From the NCBI GenBank assembly GCA_040387555.1, contig JAZKDO010000001.1, forward strand, positions 372,001-436,000: a stretch of DNA of 64,000 bases, in the 5' to 3' direction. Numbering within the stretch: the stretch's first letter is position 1; every line of letters begins with the position of its first letter. This document shows positions 1 to 11,000 of the stretch, in pieces. The notes under the pieces are model-generated. The model worked only from the letters and a program-made list of their open reading frames with translations, did no database searches and was not told where the DNA came from. The stretch comes from UBA4416 sp040387555. Lineage in GTDB: Bacteria > Bacteroidota > Bacteroidia > B-17B0 > Aurantibacillaceae. The position numbers were made by a program, and so were the translations under genes.

Positions 1-3000
1 AGTTCCAGTTTCGCAATTGGCTTTTGCTCTATCTGCACAGGCGTTTTGCTATTCATTAATGCTTGCAATTGCGATTGATAAATAAAAACATTCGATTGAT
101 TTTGTGCCAGCAGATTTTTTATTTCCATTAATTGTGTTTCCGCAGTTGTTTTTTCAAGTAGCGTATTTTCACCTGCTTTAAAACGACTGATAGATGCATT
201 GGAGAAAGAAGTAAAAATACTATCCTGACTCAACAACAAATTTCTTTCAGCTTGCAGATACTCTAAATAATGATAAACCGATTTAACCTGATTGATTAAT
301 TCGTTTTGAGTTAACTGCAACTTTAATTCACTTCCCTTAATGTTGGCTTTGTTCAGTTGACTTTGACTGCTAAACAATGTAGGAAAGGGAATGCTTTGAG
401 AAACTGAAATGTTGTTATCAGTATTAAGAGAGTTATATTGCCCGTGCATTAACGACACATTTGTTTTTCCAATGTCTGTTGATGTTTTCTTTAAGGCTTT
501 ACTATAATCGATTTCGTAATTCCCGGCTTTAATACCTGCATTGTTTTTTAATGCTCCATCAATTGCTTGTTGCAATGTAAGTGGGTTATTAGTTTGAGCA
601 TTGCTAAATACAGGAACTAATAGCATAAGAATAACTACTGCTGCATTGATCTGAATTTTATTTTTTGAATTTCCCATTCTTTCAAAAAACCAATACAATA
701 CTGGCAACACCAACAATGTTAGTAGTGTAGCAGTTAGCAAACCTCCAATTACAACTGTTGCCAATGGTTTCTGAACTTCAGCACCTGAACCGTGCGATAA
801 TGCCATTGGTAAAAAGCCAAGAGACGCTACCAATGCCGTCATAATCACCGGACGCAAACGTACCGATGTTCCTTGCAGGATAATTTCTTTTATATCTGTC
901 ATACCTTCTGCTTTTAATCTGTTAAACTCTGCTATCAAAACTATTCCGTTCAATACTGCCACACCAAACAAAGCAATAAAACCAACACCTGCCGAAATAC
1001 TGAATGGCATATCTCTTAACCAAAGCGCAAACACGCCTCCAATAGCTGAAAGCGGAATGGCAGTAAAAATGAGAATACTTTGTTTGAACGAATGGAATGT
1101 AAAAAACAAGAGCATAAAAATTAAAAGTAAAGCCACAGGAACTGCAATTGATAAACGCTGGCGAGCCTCAATCAAATTTTTAAATGTTCCTCCGTAAGTA
1201 GGATAATAACCTGCACTAAATTTTACTTCTTTATCTACTTTGCTTTGCATTTCTTTTACAACACTTTCTATATCTCTGCCTCTTACATTAAATCCAACAG
1301 TAATTCTACGTTTGGCATCATCACGCTGAATTTGATTTGGACTAATCTTAAATTCAATTTCTGCTAATTGCGAAACAGGAACTTGATTTCCGTTTGGTGC
1401 TGTTACAAATAAACCTTTAATGTCATCTAAACTCTGACGGGTTTCTTTTTCCAAACGAACAACCATATCAAATCGTTTTTCTCCTTCATAAACATATCCG
1501 GCAGACTCTCCTGCAAATCCTGCGTTAATCACTTGGTTAACATCTTCGATATTTAACCCAAACTGCGCAATTTTATCTCTGTCGAATTTTACCACTATTT
1601 GTGATTGTCCGGTCACTTGTTCAACATAGATGTCTTGTGCGCCATCAATAGTGGCTGCAATTTTACCAAGTTTGGTTGCATAATCAGTCAACGTATTTAA
1701 ATCTTCGCCATATACTTTTACAACAACATCCTGCTTTGCGCCAGTCATTAATTCATTAAATCGCATTTGTATTGGTTGCTGAAAACCAAATGTAACGCCT
1801 GGAATATCTTCTAAGGCTTCTGCCATTTTCTTAGCTAATTCATCCCTCGTTTCGGCACTTGTCCATTCCGATTTATCTTTTAAGATTACCATCAAATCGC
1901 AAGCTTCAACAGGCATTGGATCGGTTGGAATTTCACCCGAACCAATTTTTCCAATTACCTCTTTTACTTCAGGAAATTTAGCTTTTAATATTTTTGCAGC
2001 CCTTAATGACGCTTCAATGGTTTGCGAAATGGAACTACCTTGCAATACCCTTGTTTCTACTGCGAAATCGCCTTCATCTAAAGTTGGAATAAACTCTCCG
2101 CCCATATTCATAAATACAGCAACGCTAAAAACAAACATTAACACGGCAGTAATTAAAACAGCCACTTTTCGTTTTAATGCAAAATGTATCATTGGTTTAT
2201 AAATTTTCTGAAAGAAATCCATAATGCGATCAGAGATGTTTCTTTTATGAACCGTGTTCTTATTTAAAAATAAAGCAGCAGCCATTGGCACATAAGTTAA
2301 AGAAAGGATAAACGCACCGAGAATGGCAAAGGAAACAGTTTGAGCCATGGGTTTAAACATTTTACCTTCAATCCCCACCAAAGCAAGGATTGGTAAATAC
2401 ACTATTAAAATAATAATTTCACCAAATGCTGCTGAACTTCTTATTTTAGAAGCGGATTCGTAAACTTCAAGATTCATTTCATCTTGGCTTAATCTTCTGC
2501 CACCAAATTTTTGTAATAGTGTCCTGCCTGTTAAATGATGGAGCGTTGCTTCCACAATAATTACAGCACCATCTACAATTAAACCGAAGTCAATTGCACC
2601 CAAGCTCATTAAGTTGCCGGATACACCAAATAAATTCATTAAGGCAATGGCAAACAACATGGCTAATGGAATAACAGAAGCTACAATTAAACCTGCTCTA
2701 AAGTTTCCAAGTAATAATACCAAAACAAAAATGACGATCAAGGCTCCTTCTGCAAGGTTTTTAGTTACCGTACCGATGGCATTGTTTACCAATTTTGTTC
2801 TATCGAGGAAAGGTTCTATCACAACACCTTCAGGGAGATTTTTTTCTATTTGTACAATGCGCTCCTTTACATTGGAAATTACTTCCGATGAATTTGCACC
2901 TTTCAGCATCATAACAATAGCACCCACAACTTCACCTTCATCATTTCGTGTCATTGCACCATAGCGTGTGGCGTGACCGAAATCTACACTCGCAACATTT

Positions 3001-3791
3001 CGAATTAAAACAGGAATGCCATTGTCGTTTACTTTTACCACAATTTTTTCAATATCCTCTTTCGATCCAATTAACCCTTCACTTCTAATAAAGTAAGCTT
3101 TTGGTTTTTTATCAATGTAAGCACCTCCGGTATTTTGATTGTTTTTTTGCAATGCCGTAAATACATCGTTGATGCTGATGTTCATACTTCGCAGTTTGTC
3201 AGGATTTAGAGCAATTTCGTATTGCTTTAAATAACCTCCAAAACTGCTCACATCTGCTACGCCTTCTGTTCCCAACAGTTGTCTGCGAACAATCCAATCC
3301 TGAATAGTTCGGAGTTCCATTGGTGTGTATTTTTTCTCGTAGCCTTTTTTGGTGTGAATAACGTATTGGTAAATTTCACCCAAGCCCGTTGTAACAGGGG
3401 CTAATTCCGGAATGCCAACACCCTGCGGAATAATTGTTTTGGCTTCGTTTAACCGTTCGCTAACCTGCTGACGAGCCCAGTACACATCAATCTCGTCTTT
3501 AAATACGATTGTTACAACCGACAAACCAAATCGAGAAAAAGAACGCACTTCCTCAATGCCCGGAATGTTTGCCATTGTTTGTTCCACCGGAAAGGTTACC
3601 AATCTTTCAATATCTTCTGCTGCCAATGAAGGCGACACGGTAATAACCTGCACTTGATTATTTGTAATATCAGGTACTGCATCTATAGGGAGTCTGGTTA
3701 ATGAGTAACCTCCCCAAATGATAAGTGCAAGCGTGAGCAAGCCTATTATCATTTTGTTTTTTATAGAAAAGTGTATGACTTTATCTAACAT
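1..3791 (-). CDS. czcA: CzcA-family heavy-metal RND efflux pump with fused TolC-like domain (C-terminus off the left edge)
   Basis: The frame opens at an ATG read from 3791 and runs with no stop to the window edge, about 1,263 codons. It begins with the usual RND first membrane helix (MLDKVIHFSIKNKMIIG). The fourth-helix signature DFGLIVDGAVIIVEA carries the D, D and E of the proton relay; in the HME-RND subfamily this form goes with divalent cations (Co/Zn/Cd/Ni) more than Cu/Ag. The RND part ends near residue 1035. A second hydrophobic, signal-like stretch ending in SNAQ follows, then TolC-like helical sequence (LTLQQAIDGALKNNAGIKAG), so inner-membrane pump and outer-membrane channel are one gene. 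The fusion architecture is known in Bacteroidota. It lies downstream of a small Cys-rich secreted protein on the same strand. A close paralog lies at 35983-40314 on the other strand. Metal specificity is inferred from the signature only. Confidence 0.93.
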   Translation of the reverse strand, partial: MLDKVIHFSIKNKMIIGLLTLALIIWGGYSLTRLPIDAVPDITNNQVQVITVSPSLAAEDIERLVTFPVEQTMANIPGIEEVRSFSRFGLSVVTIVFKDEIDVYWARQQVSERLNEAKTIIPQGVGIPELAPVTTGLGEIYQYVIHTKKGYEKKYTPMELRTIQDWIVRRQLLGTEGVADVSSFGGYLKQYEIALNPDKLRSMNISINDVFTALQKNNQNTGGAYIDKKPKAYFIRSEGLIGSKEDIEKIVVKVNDNGIPVLIRNVASVDFGHATRYGAMTRNDEGEVVGAIVMMLKGANSSEVISNVKERIVQIEKNLPEGVVIEPFLDRTKLVNNAIGTVTKNLAEGALIVIFVLVLLLGNFRAGLIVASVIPLAMLFAIALMNLFGVSGNLMSLGAIDFGLIVDGAVIIVEATLHHLTGRTLLQKFGGRRLSQDEMNLEVYESASKIRSSAAFGEIIILIVYLPILALVGIEGKMFKPMAQTVSFAILGAFILSLTYVPMAAALFLNKNTVHKRNISDRIMDFFQKIYKPMIHFALKRKVAVLITAVLMFVFSVAVFMNMGGEFIPTLDEGDFAVETRVLQGSSISQTIEASLRAAKILKAKFPEVKEVIGKIGSGEIPTDPMPVEACDLMVILKDKSEWTSAETRDELAKKMAEALEDIPGVTFGFQQPIQMRFNELMTGAKQDVVVKVYGEDLNTLTDYATKLGKIAATIDGAQDIYVEQVTGQSQIVVKFDRDKIAQFGLNIEDVNQVINAGFAGESAGYVYEGEKRFDMVVRLEKETRQSLDDIKGLFVTAPNGNQVPVSQLAEIEFKISPNQIQRDDAKRRITVGFNVRGRDIESVVKEMQSKVDKEVKFSAGYYPTYGGTFKNLIEARQRLSIAVPVALLLIFMLLFFTFHSFKQSILIFTAIPLSAIGGVFALWLRDMPFSISAGVGFIALFGVAVLNGIVLIAEFNRLKAEGMTDIKEIILQGTSVRLRPVIMTALVASLGFLPMALSHGSGAEVQKPLATVVIGGLLTATLLTLLVLPVLYWFFERMGNSKNKIQINAAVVILMLLVPVFSNAQTNNPLTLQQAIDGALKNNAGIKAGNYEIDYSKALKKTSTDIGKTNVSLMHGQYNSLNTDNNISVSQSIPFPTLFSSQSQLNKANIKGSELKLQLTQNELINQVKSVYHYLEYLQAERNLLLSQDSIFTSFSNASISRFKAGENTLLEKTTAETQLMEIKNLLAQNQSNVFIYQSQLQALMNSKTPVQIEQKPIAKLE

Positions 3792-3909
3792 AATTTATAA
3801 TTGATAATATAAACAAGGCGCTAAACCTTATTTATTTTGGTTAATACATAAAATGAGAATTGAGCAGAGGGTTTCCCTGCACTGAATCAGTAATTAACTG
3901 AAGAAAAAA

Positions 3910-4215
3910 TTAAGCAAGCTTAGGAGGTTGCCAAATGGCAATAACCGCTGATGAAATTTCCGATTCAGGATGAACCGTATAAATGGAATTAATTTCCGCT
4001 ATTTGAGTGTGTATAGTTTGAAAAGGTTTAACTACAAAATGTGTAGCACAGCATGAACATACACAAAACGGAGTACAGGTTTCATCCTGATGATCTCCTG
4101 TGTTTTGAGAAGTTTCATTGTGTTTTATTTCATTGCAATCGTCCTTGTCTCCACAAGGCACAACAGCAAGCGAAATAAAATAGAAACAGAATAATATGTA
4201 AAATGCTTTTTTCAA
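3910..4215 (-). CDS. Small secreted Cys-rich protein of the DUF6660 type
   Basis: The frame can be read from an ATG at 4251, but a consensus promoter (TATATTTG at 4228-4221) lies inside that extension. I therefore place the start at the TTG at 4215, which gives MKKAFYILFCFYFISLAVVPC, a clean signal peptide or lipobox-like start. The mature part has a Cys/His-rich patch (DETCTPFCVCSCCATHF) and ends in WQPPKLA; both recall the DUF6660 family that precedes CzcA/CusA pumps in Bacteroidota (from memory). A metal-binding or sensing accessory role for the pump downstream is inference. The start would sit only 6 nt from the -7 box, so the mRNA may be almost leaderless. Confidence 0.75.
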   Translation of the reverse strand: MKKAFYILFCFYFISLAVVPCGDKDDCNEIKHNETSQNTGDHQDETCTPFCVCSCCATHFVVKPFQTIHTQIAEINSIYTVHPESEISSAVIAIWQPPKLA

Positions 4216-4220
4216 CGATA

Positions 4221-4252
4221 CAAATATACAGATTTTAAGAATACAGCGCAAA
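4221..4252 (-). promoter_or_regulatory. Bacteroidota-type promoter of the DUF6660-czcA operon
   Basis: On the minus strand TTTG (4252-4249) is followed after 20 nt by TATATTTG (4228-4221), matching the TTTG-N19/20-TAnnTTTG consensus. The predicted transcription start is about 4216-4217, next to the TTG start codon. Confidence 0.6.
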
Positions 4253-4333
4253 TAGTTGGTTTATAGGCGTTTACTTGAGATTATAACACTTTCTATGTTA
4301 AACTTTATAACAATTAGCTCTAATCAAAAATGC

Positions 4334-6055
4334 TTACTTAACTAATCCATTCTTAGAAAACAGTACCCTCCATTCGTGCGGAAAAAATTCATTTTCATAA
4401 TAAACGTGTGCTAAAATTCTCAAGAAAGAAAATCCAGCTTTATCAGTTCTATAATCAATTGCTTCTATTCCCTTTTCCTCAACAGCTTTTTTAAAATCAC
4501 TGAGTTCATCGGTTAATTCTATGTCGTGCTCAATGTAATATTCTTCATTAAAGTGCTTCTCAAAAAGTAATTGTTCTATATCAAACTCTTGAAAATTTGG
4601 GCAAGCAGTTTGTAAATTTACTTTCCCCTTAATACCATCTTTAAAATCTTTATAAATTGACTCTGCATTAAACAATGCAACAAGCTCAAATAAAATAGGA
4701 ATTAAAAGTGACGACCTATCTTCATAATTATAGGGTCGAGTTTTCGTTGAAACGTACTCAGTTAATGTTGTAGCATTATTATGTAGTTCCGGAAATCTAC
4801 CACGAATTGTTTTGATAATCATTAAATTGTTAAAAATCCTCACCAAATAATCTCCTCCAATAAAATTTAATTCTGCTTGTGTAAGATTTTTGTCTTTCAA
4901 AAAGTAGAGAATAGAATTCAATATTGCAATTGAATGGTTATCGAGTAGTGGTCTTGCGCATCCATCGTTGTTATCAAGAATTTTCATTAATAATGCTTTA
5001 TGGAATTTTCCTAAGATTCTATCTTTAGTAATTGGTAACTCATTTGAAAATTTTGGCCATTGTTTTCTTGCATGTAAATAATAGACTAAATAATTTAAGT
5101 AATCAAAACATCGAATTGGATATCCAACCTCTTCAAAAGGCCCACCTCTCTCTGAATATAAACCATCCTCAGTTTTTGCGACATCAATAGTTTTTTCAAA
5201 ATAGGCTTCTAACATTTCAAAATGAATTGAAACAAGTTTTCTGTATTCTGATAAAATCGGTTTTTTCTCTTCTAAATTATTTTTTAAAACCCATGCCCAA
5301 ACTTTCAGTAGTAAATAAGTTAAACATTCCCTCGCTGGAAATAAATTATTATTTTCTTTGCTATAATGCAAAATAACCATTGAAAGAAGATTTAAAGTTG
5401 CAAAGAATTTCTTTAAAGCTCTGCCACCTTTAACCGCTTGTATTTTTTCTATCTGAAGATCAACAAGGGATTGGAAGTCCGAAAAATCGTTATTCGGAGC
5501 ATCTAATAAAACAAGTGTCTTTTTAAAAAGCCTTAAGCTTTCTTCATCAGTAAGCAAGTATTCGCTAAACAAATATTGACTAAACAAATCTGTCAATTTG
5601 TAAATATCCCATCTTTCAAATCCACCATTGGGAAATGTTGTATTTATAAAACCATCGAAAGTTGGTCGGATGTTCGTTTTGATTGTCCCGTTATGAACAA
5701 AAACAATTTTTATGGGCAGACTATTAAAATTAGGAACGGAAGCATCATTGAATGCTGTATCCTTCGCTTCAATAATAGATTCCCTTACGCCATCTTTTAC
5801 AAAATAATTTGAATCTGTGATATCTTTAGCATCATGTCCTTTTAACTCGAAATAAAAACGATGCATTACTCCGTTTTCATCATTACCAACTGCAATAATA
5901 TCTTTTCCATACTGAGATTGTCCCTTTGCTTCCTTTGCCGTAGTTATTATTCTAAATCCCATTATATTAAGCATAATGGGAAACAAATAATCCAATTCAG
6001 TGTCCTCCTTTAAACTTTCTAAATATTCCCTTACGATGATATTACTGCTTCCCAT
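4334..6055 (-). CDS. Uncharacterised protein with PD-(D/E)XK nuclease-like N-terminus, last gene of the restriction operon
   Basis: 573 aa. Residues 45-75 show a GQSQYGKDI segment followed by FYFELKG: D52, then E70-x-K72 after beta-rich sequence. This fits the D...ExK core of Mrr-like and other restriction-endonuclease-fold enzymes. The remaining ~480 residues are mostly helical with no motif I recognise. The start overlaps the end of the 667-aa gene by 25 nt, so the two are translationally coupled. The upstream genes encode a type IIG restriction-modification enzyme and its XRE regulator. A role as accessory nuclease or effector of a defence operon is inference from context plus the D/ExK pattern. 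No signal peptide or membrane segment is seen. Confidence 0.8.
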   Translation of the reverse strand: MGSSNIIVREYLESLKEDTELDYLFPIMLNIMGFRIITTAKEAKGQSQYGKDIIAVGNDENGVMHRFYFELKGHDAKDITDSNYFVKDGVRESIIEAKDTAFNDASVPNFNSLPIKIVFVHNGTIKTNIRPTFDGFINTTFPNGGFERWDIYKLTDLFSQYLFSEYLLTDEESLRLFKKTLVLLDAPNNDFSDFQSLVDLQIEKIQAVKGGRALKKFFATLNLLSMVILHYSKENNNLFPARECLTYLLLKVWAWVLKNNLEEKKPILSEYRKLVSIHFEMLEAYFEKTIDVAKTEDGLYSERGGPFEEVGYPIRCFDYLNYLVYYLHARKQWPKFSNELPITKDRILGKFHKALLMKILDNNDGCARPLLDNHSIAILNSILYFLKDKNLTQAELNFIGGDYLVRIFNNLMIIKTIRGRFPELHNNATTLTEYVSTKTRPYNYEDRSSLLIPILFELVALFNAESIYKDFKDGIKGKVNLQTACPNFQEFDIEQLLFEKHFNEEYYIEHDIELTDELSDFKKAVEEKGIEAIDYRTDKAGFSFLRILAHVYYENEFFPHEWRVLFSKNGLVK

Positions 6056-8034
6056 TTTTTAAATTTATTTTTCCAGTTTTCAAAATAGTTGGTTCTGAAT
6101 TCCCAATCAAAAGACTCGGGATTTACAAAATGAGATCTTGGTAATTGAAAACTTGTGCTTACCTGACCTAATTTCTCAACTTTGCCTTTCTTTTCATGCT
6201 TCCATCCACCTCCCTTAGCTAATATGATAGTGGTAGCGAATTGCATAAAAAAACTTTTCTTCTCGACTCCTTCAGAGAGATTTTTGTTAAAGGACTTTCC
6301 ATAGTTGTTCGAAAAAAGAGTGTATAAATCGGATTGAGTATAAAGTGGGTTCAATTCTTTTATTCCTCTTTTTCTTGATATTTCCGCCCAAAAATCATCG
6401 CTATATTTTTTTATTCGTGTGTAAATGCTAGTGTAATCCAATTTGGTCAGATCTAATTCAGCTTCCATTGTTTCTAAAACCGAACTGCCATATTCTTCAG
6501 TAAGTTGTTCCATCCTACAAATGAATGCTTCCTTAACAAATGAAAAAGATGAGTTAAGTAATGGAAACATCATTGGCAGCGTATATTTTGGCTCTTTTAT
6601 CTCTCCTATAATAGACATCCATAATTTATACTGAGTAATAGCTTCACAATTCAAGATATCTGTTTGAAAAATGAATCTTCCATTATGAGGAGTTAAGTAC
6701 TCAATAATTCTTACCCCTATATACCTTATAGCCCCTGAATCATGAGTAAGCAGCTTAATGAGTTCCTTAGAAAGATTTTCACTAAAGTCCTGTCGGAAAT
6801 TATACAATGCAGAACTGAAATTCTCAGCTTTAAAATCAAGTTTAAATCTTTCTCCGTAAACGGTAATTAGTTCAATAAAGCCTAACAAATCTTTATTTCT
6901 GATAAATACGTGACCAACTAATCCAATTTGTTCCTTATCAAAATATTCGTCTTCGATAAGCGTTCTTAAAACTTTAATACATTTTGAATCATAACCATCT
7001 ACAAAGGATAGTTCATTTAAAATTACCTGTCGTAATTTTTGATTCGGGTTTATAATTAATTCGTTTAGCTTTAAAAAACAAGACTCTTTTAATGACTCAT
7101 CATCAATAACTTTATTGTTTATTATACTAATAAAAAATTTCGGAAGATTAAACAATTCCTCTTCGATATAGTTTCCAATGATGGTAATTGTAGAATAATA
7201 TTTATTTGCCTCTTCATTTGTTAGTGCATGAGTAAAAGACAAAGAGCAAATAACAGAAACTCTTAATTCTGGCTTCTTCACTAATTCCGCAATCTCATTC
7301 CAAAAAACATCTCGACTATCTTCGTAGAGACCGCCAAGTGCCGGAATAATTAAATTATGTAAAATCGTAGGTTGCTCAATCCCGTACTGTAGAAGCTTTT
7401 TGCCGTCTTCAGGATTTTTTTTGCAAAACTCTCGAATGGAATTTGAAATTTCGTAAAGATTCGAGTTATACTGTACATCACTCGTTACACCTATTATCAA
7501 ATGATTTAAATTATTATATAAAACATCTGTCGGAGTATTCAAAAATGGGACTAATTTTGCATATGTGTAATTAAAATCATAAAGAATACTACCTGATTCC
7601 TTGTTTAAAGTCTTGATAAAAGCTGAAAAATCAGTGTTGAATTTCTTGTACACTAAAAATAAGACAAACGATTTAAACCCTTTGAAAAAGGAATATACGT
7701 TAGTATTAAAGGGTTGTTCGATTTTTAATTCTTCTTCAATTCTACTTATAAAATCAAAAGCTTCATTTATATCTTCAGTTAATTCAAATTTTAAATGGCT
7801 TGAATAATGACTAAAAAACTCAGAATAATAGAGTGCCGACTCAGAAATTATTAGTTTTGATTCTTCTCCAACTAAAACCTCATTTGCTTCAAGAAGTGAG
7901 ATATCAAACTGAAATTCCGATTTCTCAAATTTGAATTTTTTTGAATCAATTGAATACTTAATTAATTCACTAATTGAGTTTTTAAGTTCATTGACATTAA
8001 TTAATTTTTCCTCATATGAATCAAGTTCTTTCAT
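6031..8034 (-). CDS. Uncharacterised 667-aa helical protein in the restriction operon
   Basis: A 667-aa protein with no catalytic motif I can identify. The middle (roughly residues 200-560) is a long run of amphipathic helices in irregular repeats, reminiscent of HEAT/ARM-like solenoids (for example the LRQVILNELSFV and IRYIGVRIIEYL segments). The C-terminus is more polar and basic (KGGGWKHEKKGKVEKLGQ). It starts 5 nt after the 1214-aa restriction-modification gene and its end overlaps the next gene by 25 nt, so it is an integral operon member. A scaffold or sensor role is a guess; I do not recognise the family. It appears cytoplasmic. Confidence 0.78.
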   Translation of the reverse strand: MKELDSYEEKLINVNELKNSISELIKYSIDSKKFKFEKSEFQFDISLLEANEVLVGEESKLIISESALYYSEFFSHYSSHLKFELTEDINEAFDFISRIEEELKIEQPFNTNVYSFFKGFKSFVLFLVYKKFNTDFSAFIKTLNKESGSILYDFNYTYAKLVPFLNTPTDVLYNNLNHLIIGVTSDVQYNSNLYEISNSIREFCKKNPEDGKKLLQYGIEQPTILHNLIIPALGGLYEDSRDVFWNEIAELVKKPELRVSVICSLSFTHALTNEEANKYYSTITIIGNYIEEELFNLPKFFISIINNKVIDDESLKESCFLKLNELIINPNQKLRQVILNELSFVDGYDSKCIKVLRTLIEDEYFDKEQIGLVGHVFIRNKDLLGFIELITVYGERFKLDFKAENFSSALYNFRQDFSENLSKELIKLLTHDSGAIRYIGVRIIEYLTPHNGRFIFQTDILNCEAITQYKLWMSIIGEIKEPKYTLPMMFPLLNSSFSFVKEAFICRMEQLTEEYGSSVLETMEAELDLTKLDYTSIYTRIKKYSDDFWAEISRKRGIKELNPLYTQSDLYTLFSNNYGKSFNKNLSEGVEKKSFFMQFATTIILAKGGGWKHEKKGKVEKLGQVSTSFQLPRSHFVNPESFDWEFRTNYFENWKNKFKKWEAVISS

Positions 8035-8039
8035 CTTTC

Positions 8040-11000
8040 TTATTTCGTTTCCACAATTTTAATTTCCTCTTCCGTTAAATCATAAATCTTGTAAACTAAT
8101 TGGTCAATTTTGTTTTCCAATTCTTCGAATTTCTTTGAGTTGCTTTCGACTTCCAAAATCTGCTCAATAATTTTCTCAATAGAGGATAAATATTTATTGT
8201 CAATTTTTATAGGCAACTGTTCGATGTATTTTGGTTTAATATTATAATCTATGTAAGTGTTAGAAAAATACCAATTCATTAATTTACTATTTATGATGCC
8301 TAACAAATACTTAAGAGAGTGATTTTTTTCTGACACAATAAAAGAAAAATTGTTAAGCGGATAAAAATCCCCACTGGTATCTAAAGCACAAACCAAACGT
8401 ACAGGCATACTCAACTTTCTGATATATTGAATTAATATTTTCGGCTGTTCATAGTTAATTTTACCAAGACCGGGTAAGTGTTTACCCACATTTAAATAAT
8501 CGCCATTCCATTGCATACAATATTTTCTAATATTATTTGCTGATGAGGCACATTTTTTCCAATTACCACTTCCTGTCTTTTCTTTACTAAGATTAGCCTT
8601 ATTATCACCCGTTTTAATACCATACACGGTTTTATACGAGACACTCAACTTATCATATTTCGCTATTTTTTCCAGGAGTAATTCGACCTCACTATTAGTT
8701 TTTAGATTAAATATGCAATTTTCAGACTTTAGGAAACTTGCATTTGTTGTTTCATTTATATCAAAATCAATAAAATTTACTAAATCATATTTTGAACTTG
8801 TTTTTAGTGCTTTATATAATTTAATCGGAGAGTTTAGAATTTCTTTCTTTATAAGAAAAATTGCCGGTACTATATCTGGGGCATCAGCAAAAACATTTTT
8901 CTCCAACTCAATTAAGGTATCTACAGTCGAATTTCCAATAATCTGCTTTCTTAAATTAGAAAATTTATCCAAATAGTACCAAGTATTTGATGTGATATAT
9001 GTTAAACCTCCATTTTTCTTTATTAGATTGTTCAAAGCTAATTCAATGAAAAAGGCATAGATTTCAAGTTCACCGCTTTTAGTATTAAATCTTTCTTTAA
9101 AATAATTCTTAACGCTTTCCTGTAACTCTACACCATAAGGCGGGTTTCCAACGATCACATCAAAACCTTCAAAATTCCCATCCTTATCCAATACTTCCGG
9201 AAATTCAAATCGCCATTCAAAAGCATTGCGGTAAATAGCATTACTTTTTATATCTTCTATTAACGCTTCTTGCTTACTTATTTTTTCGGTAAGTTTTTTC
9301 ACCTCAAGATCGTAGTCCTTTTTCTCTTTTGGTGTTTTTTCAAACAATCCTGTTTGCATGGTTAGGTTTATTAATTCGCCTTTCCATTTATTTAAATCTT
9401 TTAACTCCTTACTGTTACTGCTTATTTCAACCCTAAAATCATTTTTAATTGAGTTAATAATTTGCTCTAAGCCACGCTTTAACTCTTTATCGTGAGCATT
9501 TTTATAATCGTGTACAAAGCCCTTGTATTGGTTAATGTTATACTTAATGCTCTTTAATGCCTTACTTAAATCGGCATCTAAAGCAAATCGGCTAATTAAA
9601 GAGTTTCCGCATTTAATGTTGATGTCAATGTTTGGTAGCGTTTCTAATTCCTTAAATTTAGTTTCCTCGGTATAGTAAGCATTCTTTAATAACTCAATCC
9701 ACAATCGTAAACGGCAAATTTTTACTGAGTTGGGATTTATATCAACGCCAAACAAACAGTTTTCAATAATGGTTTGCTTTTCGTGAAAGAGTGATTTCTG
9801 AACTCGTTGGGTTTCTTTATTAATACTACCGTTGTTTACTTGATATTCAAAAATATCCTGCCCATCGTTATAAGTAACAATCAACTCATCATTTTCAATT
9901 TCTATTTCATAGCCGGATAAACGCACACCTTTATCATCCGCCAATATGCCGAGTTCTGCCTTAATGGAAATAATTTCATTTAAAGAAGAAACTAAGAAGT
10001 GACCTGAACCCACAGCAGGGTCACATAGGTGCATACCGTTTATTAACGCATTAAATTCTAATACATCTTTTCCGGTTCTGCGGTCAGCCATGTAGTTTTT
10101 TAAATCTTCAAAGGCTTCACATTTCCATCCATAAGCATCTTTAAATTTCTGTAACACCGCCAAACGAATGGCTTGTCGGCACATATACATTGTAATAAAG
10201 CCGGGCGTAAAGATTGAACCATCTTTATAACCGTTTATTTTTTCAAATATTAAACCTAATACAGATGCGTTGATTAATGTTTTGCTATCCTCCTGTATTT
10301 CTTCTGAACCTTCAGATGCAAAATCGTAGGCTTCCAAAAAGTCGAATAAATATTCTAATCCATTTAAACTCTTTGTTACAGGTTTGTTTTTTGCATCACG
10401 CAATACGGTTCCGCTGTATAAGTCCAAATCTAAAGCATCATCAAGGCTATTAATTTTAATAGTTTGGTCTTCCAACTCACTAATTTCAAATAAAGAACTA
10501 TCGAGGTATGGAATGTTGCCAAACTTTTTAGTTATAGCTTCGTTTCTATCACTTTGCTTTTTTGCCAATACCTGAAAGAAGAGTTTATACAACTCATCGT
10601 ACTGAGATATTTTAGTGTAGTTTAAAAACTTGTAAGACTGATCACCTTTGTGGTATTTAATTAATTGTGCTTCAAGTAATTTTAAAAACAATACTCTGTT
10701 AATCCATGTGATTGAAAGTTCTAATGCAAGATTAAACAATCGCTCCTGACGATTATCGCCATAAGAAGATATATCCGGAACTTTATGAAGGCTGTCTTCT
10801 AAGTCTAAAATCGTAATGGTGTTTTCTAACAGCGAACCTGCATCTCTTTTTCCTTCCTGCTTTCTTCGGATTAACTTTTTGCTACCTTCTTTTACTTCTT
10901 CTAAACCGATGATGTGTAATAACTCAGAATAAAAACCTTTATCTAAAGAGTTACTATCATTCGCAAATTGAATTTTTAATAAATGTATTGGGCTGAAGAT

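Noticed and set aside
2017..2964. Plus-strand frames of 61 and 116 aa
   Set aside because: They are antisense to the czcA-type gene, whose frame is continuous and motif-rich.
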